A DNA stretch of 64,000 nucleotides from Porphyra umbilicalis (lineage: Eukaryota; Rhodophyta; Bangiophyceae; Bangiales; Bangiaceae): contig KV919091.1 of assembly GCA_002049455.2 (NCBI GenBank), positions 20,061 to 84,060 of the forward strand, given 5' to 3'. Of the stretch, positions 32,778 to 44,603 are shown piece after piece (the stretch's first letter is position 1; every line of letters starts with the position of its first letter). The translations under genes and the position numbers were made by a program. The notes beneath the pieces were generated by a model. It did not search any database, was not told the DNA's origin, and worked only from the letters and a program-made list of their open reading frames with translations.

Positions 32778-34051
32778 ATGCATCGCCTCTGCCTGGCTGC
32801 TCAACCGTCCCTCGTTGTGGCGTCTGCAAGGAAGGCAGCTCCACTAGAGTTGCCGCTTCGTTGGACCCCGCTCTCCACTCCGGCTGCTGCTGGGGCCCCC
32901 GCCGGGAATGGCGACTCGTCTGTCGACGGCAACGGCGGCAGCGGTGGCGGCGGCGGCGGCCGGGGCAATGCCGGCGGCGGCTACGCTAGCAGCAACTGCA
33001 GCGACCGTGTGAGTCCACCCCCCCCCCCCCCCCCCACCCCCGCCACTGACCCCGCCGCCGTCGCCACGGCGTGGTCGGCCGACGGGTCCACCGACGCGCC
33101 CGCGCCCCGCCGGTGGAACGGGGGCGGCCAGCGGGGCGGTGGCTTTGGGCGCCCCCCCGCTGGCGGCGGCGGCGGCGGCGGCGGCTTGCCCGACGACCCC
33201 ATGTTTTCCCACGTTGCCACCGCGGGCATCCCCGACGCCAAAGTGCGCCGCATGGCCGCCATTTACCGGCTGGTGCGGGAGCACGCGGACGCGGCCGCCG
33301 GCACGGGGCCGCCCGTCGACGCAGAGGCAAACGTGCTCCTCGGCCCGCGGCTGTCGCCCATCCGGTCGCTCCCGCGTGTCGCGCCGGCGGTGCTTGCTGA
33401 GCTGCGCCACCAGCTGCCGGCCGCCGACGCGGCCGACGTGCTCGTCTCGTCGGGGTCGGCGGCGGCGCCAACGGCGGCGGCGGCGGCCGCCGCCGCCGCT
33501 GGCGGAGACGGCCGCGCGGCGGCAGAGGCGGCGCTGTGGCGCCGCGTCGACGCGGCAACGATGGACCCCCACTCGTTTGCGCGCCTCGTGCGCGCGTCGG
33601 CGCTCGGGGCGGACGGCGCGGCGGGTGCGGCCGGGGCGGCGGCGGGGGCGGCGGCGGCGCCCGGCGGCGCCCCGGCGCCCCGGCGGCGGCGGCGAGCTTT
33701 GGCGGCGCTCCCGGGGCGGCCGCTGCCGGCGGGTCCGGCCGCCGCCTCGGCGCCGGCGGCCGCACCGGCCGCACCCGCACCGCCGCGCGCGCGGCGTGCC
33801 CCCTCTCTGACGCCCGCGGGCGGGTGGAGGTGGATTACCGGCAGGTCGAGCTGCTCCGCACCTTTGTCAACCCGAGCGGCCGCCTGCTCGGGCGGCGGGC
33901 CAACGGGACGACGGCCAAGGCGCAGCGGCGGGTGTCGCGGGCGGTCAAGACGGCGCGGCAGATGGCGCTCCTCAACCCGACCGTGCAAACGCCGATTGCG
34001 TATGCAGAGGAGGGGATGGTGGGGGGGAGGGGGGGGGCGGGCGTCTACTAG
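32778..34051 (+). CDS. Organellar-type ribosomal protein bS18, copy B
   Basis: I choose ATG at 32778 (CACCATG context) because it opens with MHRLCLAAQPSLVVASARKA. This stretch is basic and Ala/Ser-rich with no acids, as expected of a mitochondrial or plastid targeting peptide. A Gly/Pro/Ala-rich region and the DPMFSHVATAGIPDAKVRRM segment follow. The S18 core (VDYRQVELLRTFV, then RRANGTTAKAQRR, then ARQMALLNP) lies at about 33826-33990. The frame changes by an unidentified mechanism in the G/C run at about 33640-33720, in both copies alike, so either the gene really contains a small intron or both copies inherit the same shift. The S18 core is basic and normal in length, and the extension is unusually long. 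Copy B ends at TAG 34049-34051. Confidence 0.78.
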
Positions 34052-34363
34052 GGCGGTCGGATTCGGGGCGAGCGTCGGTCTGGGGGGCCGCCGGCTTTGT
34101 CGGTGGCGGCGTCGCGCTGTGGGTTGCTATGAGAGGCGGGCGGCGGGTGCCGCCGCCAATGGCTGCACCGTCCACGTGAAGAATACCGCGATTGTTTGCT
34201 TGCTACAGAACAGCCCGACGCATGCGGACCACCCGAGTCATCTAAGCGTGTGCCCCGTGCTCTGGCCCTCGCCACGGCCCACCCCTCCCCCCCAAAAATT
34301 TCCTCTCGTTGAGGAAAGCACAGAGCTCGGCAACCTGCCGACCGCCGCTGGCGCGCATCCGCC

Positions 34364-35970
34364 TCAGACCGCCGTCACCACAAACCTGGCGTCGACCGGC
34401 ACGTCCGTCCACGTCGCGGTGCTCCCGTCACTCCACTCGACCGTCAACTCCTCAATCGCGTCGCGGTCGCCGAGCCCAAAATGCACGACGCGGAGGTCGT
34501 CGGTGATGCCGCTGCCGCCCGCCCCCCCCACCCGCCGCACGATCGAGCGGGTGCTCCCCGTGCCGTCTGCGCTCGCTGCGGTGACCGTCACGAGCGCGTT
34601 GGACGGTGCCGCCCGCCGGTTCGGACTCCGCCCAACGTCGACGAGCAGCCAGTGGCCACCCCCGTCGTCGGGCAGTGGGGAGGTGTTGGCAAACAGGGAC
34701 CAGGAGCCGAGCGGGCCCCGCCCGGCCACCTCATCACCGGCGCCGATGAGCAAGTCGAGCCGCCCGTCGCGGTCATAGTCAAACGCCTGCACCGAGTCGC
34801 CCGCGGCGGGGCTCACCTGGTTGGCACCGTGGTCGGTGGAGGCCGTAAACCCGCCGTCGCCGTCGCCGGTCAACAAGACGTCGGGCCGTGCCACGGCACC
34901 GCCGGCGGCAACCGGCTCAGCAGCGTAGGAGAGGAACACGTCCGTTGCGCCGTCATTGTTGAAATCCCCGACGGTCACATCGCTGTGGCCGCGGTGCTTG
35001 CCCGCTGGCGGCGGGGCGGCGACAAAGCGGGAGTTGCCATGGTTGACCAGCAGCACGTCGGGCTGCCACTGGCGCGCCAGGTACAAGTCCCACCTCCCAT
35101 CCCCGTTTACGTCGAGCTCCGCCGCCGCCCAGACACTCGAGCCGATGGACCTGCGGTTCGGGATGTCCCGCAGCCAATGGTAGGTGCGGTCGGCAAACGT
35201 AAACGGGCTTGTCGCAATGTAGATGCGGAGGAAGGGAAAGGCAACGACATCCATCCAGCCGTCGCCGTTGAGGTCGGTGAGGATGGCGCGCTCGACATTG
35301 GCATCCTCCAACCCCGAGTCGTTGCGCCGCACGTACACCCCATTGACGTTCTCATACACCCGCTGGCGAGGGCCGGACGCCTTAGGGCTGACAACGTAGT
35401 TGAGGAGGATGAGGTCGAGGTCGCCATCGCGGTCCATGTCGACAAGCAGCGGCGTGCGGCCGCGGCCGCCCGTGTCCGCTTCGAGCGTCGTGGCCCGCTG
35501 CGCCTGCTCCAACTTCCGCCTGCGGCCTGCCGAGCGGAGCAGCCGGGGCGTGGCGGGCGCGCCTCCGTTGGCCCCCCCTGCATGACGATGAAGTCAGACG
35601 AGCCGGTCAAGAAAATGTCCCCGGCCGCCATCCCGTGCGCGTCAATGAGAAAGGGGAGCGGGTCCTTCGCACGGGTGAACCGCCCGTTGCGGGTGTTCCA
35701 AAACAGCTGCAACGTGGTCTGGTCGTGGTTGTTGAGGACGAGGTCGTACCACCCGTCGCCGTCCAAGTCAGAAATAAGGGCGCCGCCCCACTTGGTCGAG
35801 GGGGACGTCTCTAAGCCGACAGCGTCGGTGACGCTCGTCCAAGTCGCGGTGCCGGTGCCATTGACGCCCTCGCCGGCGGCGGCGGTGAGGAGGGCGGCCG
35901 CGGCCACGGTCGCCAAAGCTGTCGCCGCAGCCGTAGCGTACACAGCCAGCGGGTGCTGAGGGATGCCCAT
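34364..35970 (-). CDS. Secreted FG-GAP/ASPIC protein, copy B (mid-gene frameshift)
   Basis: Same gene as 1481-3087, with ATG at 35970 and the same signal segment. Here the C-run at 35572-35578 has seven C where copy A has eight. Translation from the start therefore leaves frame after the MQGG segment, and the rest is open only as a separate frame (35512-34364). The C-terminal end is intact in this copy: GITDDLRVVHFGLGDRDAIEELTVEW, an ASPIC/UnbV-like domain, ending at TGA. Each copy thus has a different break, and neither reads through as given. Confidence 0.85.
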
Positions 35971-37931
35971 GGTGCAGAGCAAAGTGGCAGACAGCAAAGG
36001 ATGAGACGCAGCAAGTCACCACGACGCCGCGCTCCGAGCCGTGTCGTCGACAGGTACAAAAGAGCGACCAGATGAGTGTGTGTGTCACGCTCTGTCCCAA
36101 CAATGAGCGCCACCTTGCCTTGAAGTTGCAGTCGGTGAACCAGCACAGAAGCAGGCCGGCCTTAAGACAAGAAAAGGGAGTCAAGCCAGAGCGCTGTCAA
36201 GCCGTACACCACCCTCCTCCAACACGCCTACGCCACCCCCACCCCCCCCTACCGCCGCACACCCCGGCACTTGACGGTCGCCGCCCCCCTGCCCCTTCAC
36301 CACGCGCGGGTGGCAGACGAGGTCAACACACTGTCCCCGTGACACTCCCGTCGGCAGGCAACACTGCGCGGCTGTCACAGTTCACCCCGCTCGTCGAGCT
36401 GTCACGCCCTCCGCGTCCTCTGACGCCGTCGCCCGCCGAGCGCTCCGGCACTTGGCGGCCAGAACCCGTTGATCACCCCACCACGCTGCCGGTAGTGGCC
36501 GACACACTGTCCCTGTGACAGTCTCGCCGACAACGACGTGCGGCCGTAACCGTCCGCACCGCTCGTCCACTCCCGGCGGCGTCTTCGTGGCCTGCGCCTG
36601 CCACCACCTTCCACTGATGTCGACGCAGGCCCTTTCCGCCTCCACCCTGACGAGCCGCCGTCGCAGTCCCCCCGTCCCGTGGGTGGCCGTGACACATCGG
36701 TAACACCGAGGTCGCGTCGCGCGCCAAGGCAGCGCGCCGCGGTGGCTCAGTCTCGGGTGTCGGGGCGCACGCCACCGGTGCGTCCACCTCGCCTTGGCGC
36801 GCACTTTGCCATGCCGTCCACCGCCCACCTACTTGTACCCGAGCGGGCGCGGGCGACGCGCACACCGACCCCTCCGTTCACCGGGCGGACGGCACGCGGT
36901 CGCCCACCGTCACGCAAGAGGGTTCCCAGGGAGCACCAAGGGCCACCAGAGGGGCGGACGTCCCCTCTTCGCGGCGGCCTCCGCGCAGCCACCGCCACTA
37001 TCCAGGAGGCGGCGGTGCCCCCACCGGGCACAGGTGTTGGTTGCTGGCTGCGCGGGCGCGCCCGGAGGGTCCCCCCCGGGCTCGGGGCGTCCCTCCACGG
37101 GCTCGGCATCCACCCCGCGCCACCCCGACGGCCTCCCCGCCGAGTCCCTCCCCGCGCCCCTCCCCGTATCCCTCCCCCCCTCGTCCCGACCTCCACCCGC
37201 TTCCCCCGACTCTGCGCTGATGCGCGCAACTCTCCCCCCGGCGATGGGTCGACCGCGGCGCGGCGGCCGGCCGCGCGCCTCCGCGTCGGGAGTCTCGGGT
37301 GCCCACGTTGCGCCGCGCCGCGCGCGGTGCGTGGCGGATGCCGGGGGAACCGGGATCGGCGTGACGTGGCTTGGGTGGCTTGCGGCCAACATGGCGGCTT
37401 GCCAGTCAGGCACCTGGGGGGAAGGGCCCTCCAAGGGGCCGATGCGCCGCTGTAACGAAGGAGAGAGAAGCGGCAGGGAGGGGCGTGGAGGAACGGAGGT
37501 GCTCTCCCCCGCATCGTTGTGGAGCAAGTGCTCCCCCACCGGCAGAGTGGGAGAGCCCCACCTGCTGCGCGGCAGGGAAGCACTGACAGCACTGCCGGCG
37601 GCCGGTGTCATTGCGGACGGGGCGGGCGTTCCACCCCCGGCCGCACCCCTGCACCAACCATCCCACCGTGCCAGCCGATGCACGGGCGGCCGGCAGGCGC
37701 CCCCGCGCGCCCCTCTCACGTGGTCTTTGACCATCGTTTCACCCACCTAGCGTGCCCGTGGCGAGGCGGTGGCGGCCGCCACTGTCATGCCTTCCCGGTC
37801 GGCGGCGGCACAACACTCGACGCCGCGGACGGCGGTGCAGATGCGGAGGGGGGGTCGGCCGGAGCAGAGGTGGAGGGGGGTGCGGCCGGAGCAGAGACGA
37901 GCACACGCCGCGACGAGGAGGTAGGGGGAGT

Positions 37932-37982
37932 GAGTGGTTGGCAGACGCGAGTGGTTGGCAGACGCGAGTGGTTGGCAGACGC
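37932..37982 (+). repeat. 17-bp tandem repeat, 3 units
   Basis: Three perfect units of GAGTGGTTGGCAGACGC; copy A has two. Confidence 0.95.
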
Positions 37983-38489
37983 GCCGACAAGTATTGGCAG
38001 CAGCGGCGTTGGTAGGTGCCCGGGGAATGGGTGCTTGAAGCGGGAGCAGGGGCGCCTGCGAGAGGTGCGGCCGACGAGCCCGCCGGCGGCGCCGCCCAAC
38101 CCACCGCCCCAGCCGTACGCATCGCGGGCGGCCACAGCCGTGCGGCGGGCGCGCGCGCCGGTGGCGGCTCGCCGAGCACTCGCTCGGCGGGCGCGCCGCC
38201 AGTGCCACACCCACCCCCACTGCCACTCCCACCGCCACTGCCACCGCCGTCACGGCACACGGGTGGGCGCAGCAGCGGCACCGCGACCGCCGCCGCTTCG
38301 CCGACTGTCGGGGTGCCAAAGCGCTTGCCCGCCCGACCCCCCCGCGGTGGGTGTCAGGTGGCCGCGCGACCGCCCCCAGCCGCCGCCGAGACCGCCCCGC
38401 CGCGTGCGCGCTGGTGGGGGTGTCAGCGCGCGGGGCGGGCGGCCAAGGGGGCAAGTGCGGGTTGCCGCTCTCCTGCGCATCCAGTCTCG

Positions 38490-38567
<78 letters not shown>

Positions 38568-38596
38568 CCCCCCCCCCCCCCCCCCCCCCCCCCCCC
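38490..38596 (+). repeat. Poly-C tract, 77 C then G then 29 C
   Basis: Expanded form of the 27-nt run in copy A, interrupted by a single G at 38567. Open frames of poly-Pro or poly-Gly across it are artefacts. Confidence 0.85.
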
Positions 38597-39011
38597 GCCC
38601 CGCCCCCCCCCGCACCGCCCCGCCCCGCACCGCACCGCCCCGCTCCCAAAAAGTCCCCACCGCCGACGCGCCACGGCACCACCGCCGACGGGCGGGCGCC
38701 CGTCGATTGCGTCGCGGCACGCCCCACGCCTCGTGCCGCGCCCGTCGCAGTCGCACGGCGGCGGGGCCAACGTCCGCGCGCCGCGTGACACTCGCGCCAG
38801 CGCCGAACTAAGCGCGTGTGTGTGCGGCCGCGCGGGGGACGAAACGGGGCGCGCGTGTGTGTGCGGCGCGCGGGGGACGAAACGGGGCGCGCACGCGCGC
38901 GCGCGGCGCTCGCCGCGGGTGCCGCCGCGGCTCGCGCGCGGGCAGACGGGTGCGGGCGGCAACCAATCGCCGCGGGCGCCCCAAACGCGCCGGCCAATGC
39001 CGAGCCGCCGG

Positions 39012-41595
39012 CTAGACGATGCCGGTGGCGAGCGCGGCGGCGGCCGCCGCGTTGCGCTTCTTTCCACCCCGACCGCCGCCGGGCCCCCCGCCATCCCTGT
39101 CGTCGTCCGCGTCAGGCGGCGGCGGCCGGCGCTTCCAGTTTGGGGGGCCACCGCCCCCCCCCCCCCCCCCCTTGCGGCCGCCGCCCCCGCCCCCATCACC
39201 GCCGTCGTCCTCGTCGCGCACGGGCGCCCACAGGTACACGCTGTAGCTCGAGCCGGTCGCGAGCACCGCCGCCGTCGGGTGCAACTCGTTGAGCGTGCAA
39301 ACGGTGTTTAGGCGGGCGTCGGCAAGCGCCGTTGCGTGGCGCCACGCCCGCCCGTCGGGGGCGTCAAACAGGTCGACGGGGTGCACGGTGACGGGGCGGA
39401 CGCGTCGGCGGCCCGTCGGCGTCACGCCGGCCACCTCCTCCCCGAGGAAGCGGCCGCACACAAAGCCCGTCTCCCGCCAATTGTCCGCGTGCGGGTCCCA
39501 GGACGCGACAAAGGAGGCCGGGTAGCCCGCCCAATCGTGCGAGTGGATGAGCGTCGACGACGGCGTCGCCGCCGCCGCCGCCGCATGCGCGCGGCCGGCG
39601 GGCGCCCCGGCAGGCGCGGGCACCGCCGCCATGGCCTTAAAGTCAAAGCGGTCGAGGCGGGGGAGGGCGGCCATCCCCACCACCGCGTGCACGTCCCCCC
39701 ACACCCACACCCGGTTTTCCTGCCCCGTCACGAGCAGCCGCGTGCCCGTGTGGGGGGAGAAGGCCGCCCCATAGATGGACCGGTTGGCCGTGGCGCCGCC
39801 TACGGCGCCGGCGGTGCGGCGGCCGACGCTGCCGCCGCCGCCGCCGCCGGCACCGCCGCCCGCCGGCAGGCGGCGCACGTCCCACAACCGCACCGCCCGG
39901 TCGCTGCCGGCGGTGGCCAACAGCCGCCCGTCGCCGGCATTGACGGCGACCGAGTTGACCCACCGCTGCGCATGCGCGCGCCAGGTGCCCCCGGCCGCCG
40001 CCCGGGGCGCCCGCGGGTCCACCCGGTGCACCCGCCCCCGCGAGTCGCCGACGTAGACGAGGCCGCTGCCCGCGTCGACAGTCACAGACGCAAAGCCGGT
40101 GGCGTCTGCGCACCCCACATCCGCCGCGGCCAAGAGCGTCGTCGTGTGGGGGGCGGCCGCCCCCCCGCCCCCGCCCCCGGCTCAAACGCGGCCAGGCACA
40201 GCCGCCGTAGGGACCCATCGACGCCCGTCGTGTAGACACCGTCCGCGTCCCGGGCGGCGTCGGACGCCACCCCAGTCACCGCCGTGCCGCCGACGTGGAC
40301 CGGCGCGGTTGTGATGCAGTCAGAGACGGCGCCGTCCCCCCCCCCGTCCACGCCGAGCAAGTCGTGGCGCCACACCCCCACCGCCCCCGCCGCGTCGGCG
40401 GCAACGACCAGCCGCGGGTGGGCGGCCGGCAGGCCGAGGGCGGTCACCCGCGTCGGCAACATCCGCACCGCCGCGGCGGCAACGGCGACGGCGCCGCCGA
40501 GGCGGTGCCGCCGGCGCAGGCGATTGCGGAGGGCGGGGGGGGAGGGGGTGCTCGCCCGCGCCGCCAAGTAGCGGGGTGTCGTCAGGGCGCCGCGGGGGGG
40601 GGGCTCGGCGCGGCGCGAGGCGCGTCGGCCGTGGCGGCGGCACTCCCAGGGAGCGCCACACCAGCCACCCGGTGGGGGCAGTCGGTAAAAATGTGGCCGG
40701 CGCGGCGGCAGAGGTAACACTCGCGCACCGGGCAGTAGCGGCGGGCGTGCCACGGGTCCGCGTCGCAGTAGAGGCAGCGGCCGTCATTGTAGTTAAAGTG
40801 GCCAGAACCGACGGGCCGGGGGCCCCGTGGCGTCGCCGCCGCACCAGCGTCGACGCTGGCGTCGGGGGGGGGGGCGGCCGCCGCGGCGCCGCCCCCGACC
40901 GCACCGCCAATACTGCCGCCCGCGGGGGGCGACGAGCGCAGTGCAGACGCGGTGGTGGCCGCCGCCGCGACAGACAGCTCCCTTTGACCAGTGGCGAGTG
41001 AGGAGGTCTGCCGCAGAGATGGGGCCGGCGTTCCCGCTGAAAGACGGCGGTTGAGGCGCAGGCGCAACGCCGGCCGCGACGGCGTCGACGCGAGGTTGCC
41101 GGCATCAGCGCTAGCACCAATGGCGGCGGCGCCACGGGCAGGCGTTACCGGCGTGGTCAGAAACGTGTCGCCACGCACCGTCGGGCCACCATCTGCACTT
41201 GCATCGTCATCCTCCCAGGTGCGGTCGCTCCCACTGTCACCGTCGCTGTCGTCGTCGGCGCCGCTGTCCCCACGCGGCTCCTCATCGTCGTGGTCGGCGG
41301 CAGCGGAACGGACGCCTGCCGCTTCGACAATAGTACGCCTCCGACCGGAGCGGCGCAACAAGGGGAAAGCGGGCGAGTGGGCGGTGGAAGTCGCTGACGG
41401 CGGGCGGTTGATGGCTGTTGTCGACGAGGAGCCGCAACGGTCACGTCGTGGAGGCGGCTGAGTCGAACAGCAATCGCGACGCCCCCCCAGCGCGCGCAGC
41501 GTCGGCGCGCACCGACGCGATCGGGTCGACGGGACAGCCACAAGATCAACAAATTCATGCGTCGGATGCACAACGATTCGTGATACTTGATTCAA
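39012..41595 (-). CDS. DDB2: DDB2-like damaged-DNA-binding WD40 protein, copy B (frame broken by homopolymers)
   Basis: Same gene as 6055-8635. In this copy the first segment (41595-40582) reads in one frame through both zinc knuckles. The knuckles lie at about 40681-40790: CLYCDADPWHARRYC, then CYLCRRAGHIFTDCPHRV. The G-run at 40864-40874 has eleven G against ten in copy A. The first WD40 blades are in a second frame (to about 40170), and the rest is in a third frame from about 40133 to the stop TAG at 39014-39012, ending KKRNAAAAAALATGIV. The frame changes lie in G/C runs near 40605 and 40160. Family knowledge: DDB2 recognises UV photoproducts as part of the CUL4-DDB1 ligase. In plants the zinc knuckle is a distinctive N-terminal feature. 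Confidence 0.82.
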
Positions 41596-41774
41596 TTATA
41601 TACTTGTGTCGCTTCAGCACCCCAATCATACCAGCACACCAATCGTGTACTTTATGAGAACCATCCAATGCATGCGGCTGTGCCTCGTGCGAGCACGCGC
41701 GGCGGAGCCGCACCAGCGCAGTGGGGCTTGGACCGTGTAAATACCTCACGGATCTGCTGATTCTGTGTTGCAGG

Positions 41775-42675
41775 TAGGGTTGTGCAACACGCCATGGCGT
41801 GTTCACGGACACACCCAGGGCGTGTTTCATCGCGTGTTTAGGGCGTGTCACGCCAGCACGCCTGCCCAAACATGGGGCGTGTTTTAGGCGTGCTTAATTA
41901 CAGGTTCATGTGCACTTAATAGGCTGGTTGCAGTGAGGTGGTCGTGTAAGGATTGCAACCGACTCGACCCCCACCGATTGACCGACATGACCAAGGTGGT
42001 GCTGCAAATGCGAGCTGCGCTGGCCAAAGAGGCGGCGCCGCGCCAGACGGTGTCACCGGGGTCCCGCATGGGCGATTTTGGTCAAGATGCCGGCGGAATG
42101 GTGGACCCCGATGATGACTACGAGGACGAGTGGAGCCCCCCCCCCGGCTGCCGACAACGAGAACGACGCTGACGCGGGTGCGGTCGCAGGCCTGGCATCC
42201 GACGCCAGAAGCATACAGCAGGAGTTGGACGAGGTGTCCCAGGCATGCCGCGAGCGGGGAGAGGCGACAGCGAACGACGAAGCGTCGGAAATCAACGGCG
42301 CCAGCCAGCCGCCTCGCCTCCCAGAGTCTGATCTTGTGAGCATTTGCGAGGCTTACGTGGCGCGGAGTGTTGGCACGGAGGGTGTCGCTGCTGCGTTGGG
42401 TGGGGCGTCGAGCGCGGCAGGCAGCGGCCGCGGTCCTCGTCAGACCAACGTGCTGCTCAAAGATGTGTTTGACACGATGTGGTATCTGGCCAGCGCCAAG
42501 ATTGTGTATCGTATCGAGCGGTTTAAGCAGAGCATCGGTAGACGCTACTTGGAGATTTTATGGGTGTTACTTTAGGGCGTGTTGGGCGTGTTTAGTGTTT
42601 AAGGGCGTGTTTAGGGCGTGTTTTAGCGTGTCACGACCGCACGCCCTTCAAAAAGGGGCGTGTTGCACAACCCTA
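41775..42675. mobile_element. hAT-type non-autonomous transposon, copy B (901 bp, intact ends)
   Basis: Perfect inverted ends TAGGGTTGTGCAACACGCC, flanked by the 8-bp duplication GTTGCAGG at 41767-41774 and 42676-42683. GGGCGTGTTT-type motifs cluster in the first 110 bp and last 100 bp. Between them is an ORF (42078-42575, 165 codons) that is acidic in the middle and ends with VLLKDVFDTMWYLASAKIVYRIERFKQ. It overlaps a shorter upstream ORF (41933-42172, MRWSCKDCNR) across a C-run near 42137. It may be a shrunken remnant of a larger protein; I do not recognise it. Confidence 0.9.
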
Positions 42676-42781
42676 GTTGCAGGCTGTTGCAGGATCTCCA
42701 CAGTCTGCCCAATGGCTGCAGGACGGGCCATTTTGTGCTGGCAGCCTGCTGGTTTAACAGATATCCGAGGTCGGACGGACT

Positions 42782-43241
42782 GCGCAGCGGGCCCAAAACC
42801 GTCGTCAAAAGCACGTCTACTTTTGCGTGTTTTGAGGCGAACAGATAATCTGCGAACCGCCCTGCGGCTCTGTCAAAGCTGTTCTTTTCCAGAAAGGGCG
42901 CCAAAATCATCTGTTCGCCGGGATAGGTGCCTCTCCACCCGTAAAAAGAGAGACACAGCATAAGACGTGTACACTTCACCCTTCCAGAAAGAAAGAGAGA
43001 CGGGAAAGCATCTATGGCCCTGCTAGGAGGCGCTATGTGTGGAGTGAGGAACGATTCCTGTTCTCGCAAACATAAATATGCAAGGACCTCGCATGGGATG
43101 GCGTCTGAGAGCATGTCAAGGGGGGTCCATCTGTTTTTTGCGCAGGAATCCTGTTTCTTCAAACAGGAACACGGGCCTCCCACAGGCTCAAAACAGGTAA
43201 AAACAGACGTGCTTTTGACGACGGTTCTGGGCCTGCTGCGC
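42782..43241. mobile_element. MITE-like element, copy B
   Basis: Counterpart of 10560-11019, with the same inverted arms (GCGCAGCGGGCCCAAAACC). Only scattered substitutions separate the two. Confidence 0.7.
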
Positions 43242-44603
43242 TGGGCGGAGGCGGCGGACCGCCCGGCGGACGCATGTGATTGGCCGTCGGAGGATCGGGT
43301 CTGCTTGCAAAAGCCTCACGTCGGGCTCCTACGGCCGATACGTGGCACGCGCGTCTGCGAATATATGCCCATCACAGGCCCGTGGGCGACCCGAGGTAAG
43401 TCCATGGCGCGAAACGGTGGCGCCAAAGCCGGCGTCGATAATTGGCGGACGCGCCGGCGGACGCACACCGCGTGCGGCCGCCACTTTCGCTGGACCACCT
43501 TCGACCGCGCGGCCATGGTCGGAGCGACGCGCCGACGACCGTGACGGCCACCGGCCGGGTGTTCGCGGTGCTCTCCCTTCGTTCTGGCCCCAACTCCACA
43601 CCCGTGATGGAGCAGCAGCCTTCGCGGGCGCCACTCCTCTCCTCCCCCCCCCCTGCACCCCCGCCCCCACGCCCACCGCACCCGTTTCCTGCTTCTGGCG
43701 CCACTTACCACTCCAACCCTGGTCAGCCGTGCCCGACTCACCCTCCTCTCTACCGGCCCCACCGATTCCCAGTGTCGGTGGCGCTGACACTGGGGCGGCG
43801 TAGCGATCGTGCTCCTCGCTCTTGGAGAAAGTGGGCGGGGCTGCAGTGGGGCGGCTGTGACTGCTGTGTGGGTAGTGGGGCCGGCCGCGTTACCGCTCGC
43901 CACGCCCAACCCCACGCCCAGCCCCTGCCCGTAGCAACCCTCGCAAGGCCCAGGTCGTTTGTGAGCGTGTCGGGCGGTGGCGACTTACTGACCTGCCTCA
44001 CAGAGGGGCTGTCACCAACGCCGGGACAAGGGGGCGGGACGAGGACGTGTCGAGGAAAAGGGTTGCGGGCCGTGGGCGGGTCGTCGGGGCGGCCGCCGCG
44101 GACAGGCGTAGGTACGCGGGTGGCACGGCCGTCCGGCCTTAGTGGCAGGTCCTCCCGGTGACCTAGTAAGCCAGATGTCGCCGGCATTGACCCCGACGGG
44201 GCGGCCCCAATTTTCCGGGCGCTCTGTTTCGTCTCTTTTTCCGCGCCCCCCATCCACTGGCCGCCAATCGGGCGCCCCTCCTTCCTCTACGCACACTCAC
44301 CCCGTTGTCGCTCACGTCGGACAGACGCCACGCCCCTCCCTCCACCCTCCGACGGCTACCCGCGGCGCTGCTGGTGCTCCACCTGGTGGGGCGCACCCCG
44401 CCCCGACGCCACCCACTCCACCTGCATCCTAGGGGCGCGTGGAGGGCGCAGACCCCCCTGGCGTTCACCCATGCGGCCCCGCTGCGCGCGCCCTGGAGGT
44501 CCCCGCGGCCCCTCCCTCCCCACTTGTTCGTCCTGCGCGGCATCGCGCGGCGGGAGAAGGGCAGTTGGTGGTCCCGCCAGTGGCTCACCTGCATGGAGGC
44601 CAC
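43242..44603. other. Copy B tail without recognised gene
   Basis: Counterpart of 11020-12382, GC-rich, with no domain recognised. Confidence 0.5.

Larger units (their letters stand above)
35998..39011. other. Gene-poor stretch of copy B
   Basis: Counterpart of 3115-6054. No recognised gene. It includes the three-unit 17-bp repeat (37932-37982), the long poly-C (38490-38596) and the 39-bp-period repeat near 38812-38888. Confidence 0.6.

Noticed and set aside
38016-39311. Plus-strand 431-codon ORF with a long polyproline block
   Set aside because: It crosses a 77-nt poly-C and the antisense of DDB2; the composition is explained by the homopolymer and GC content.
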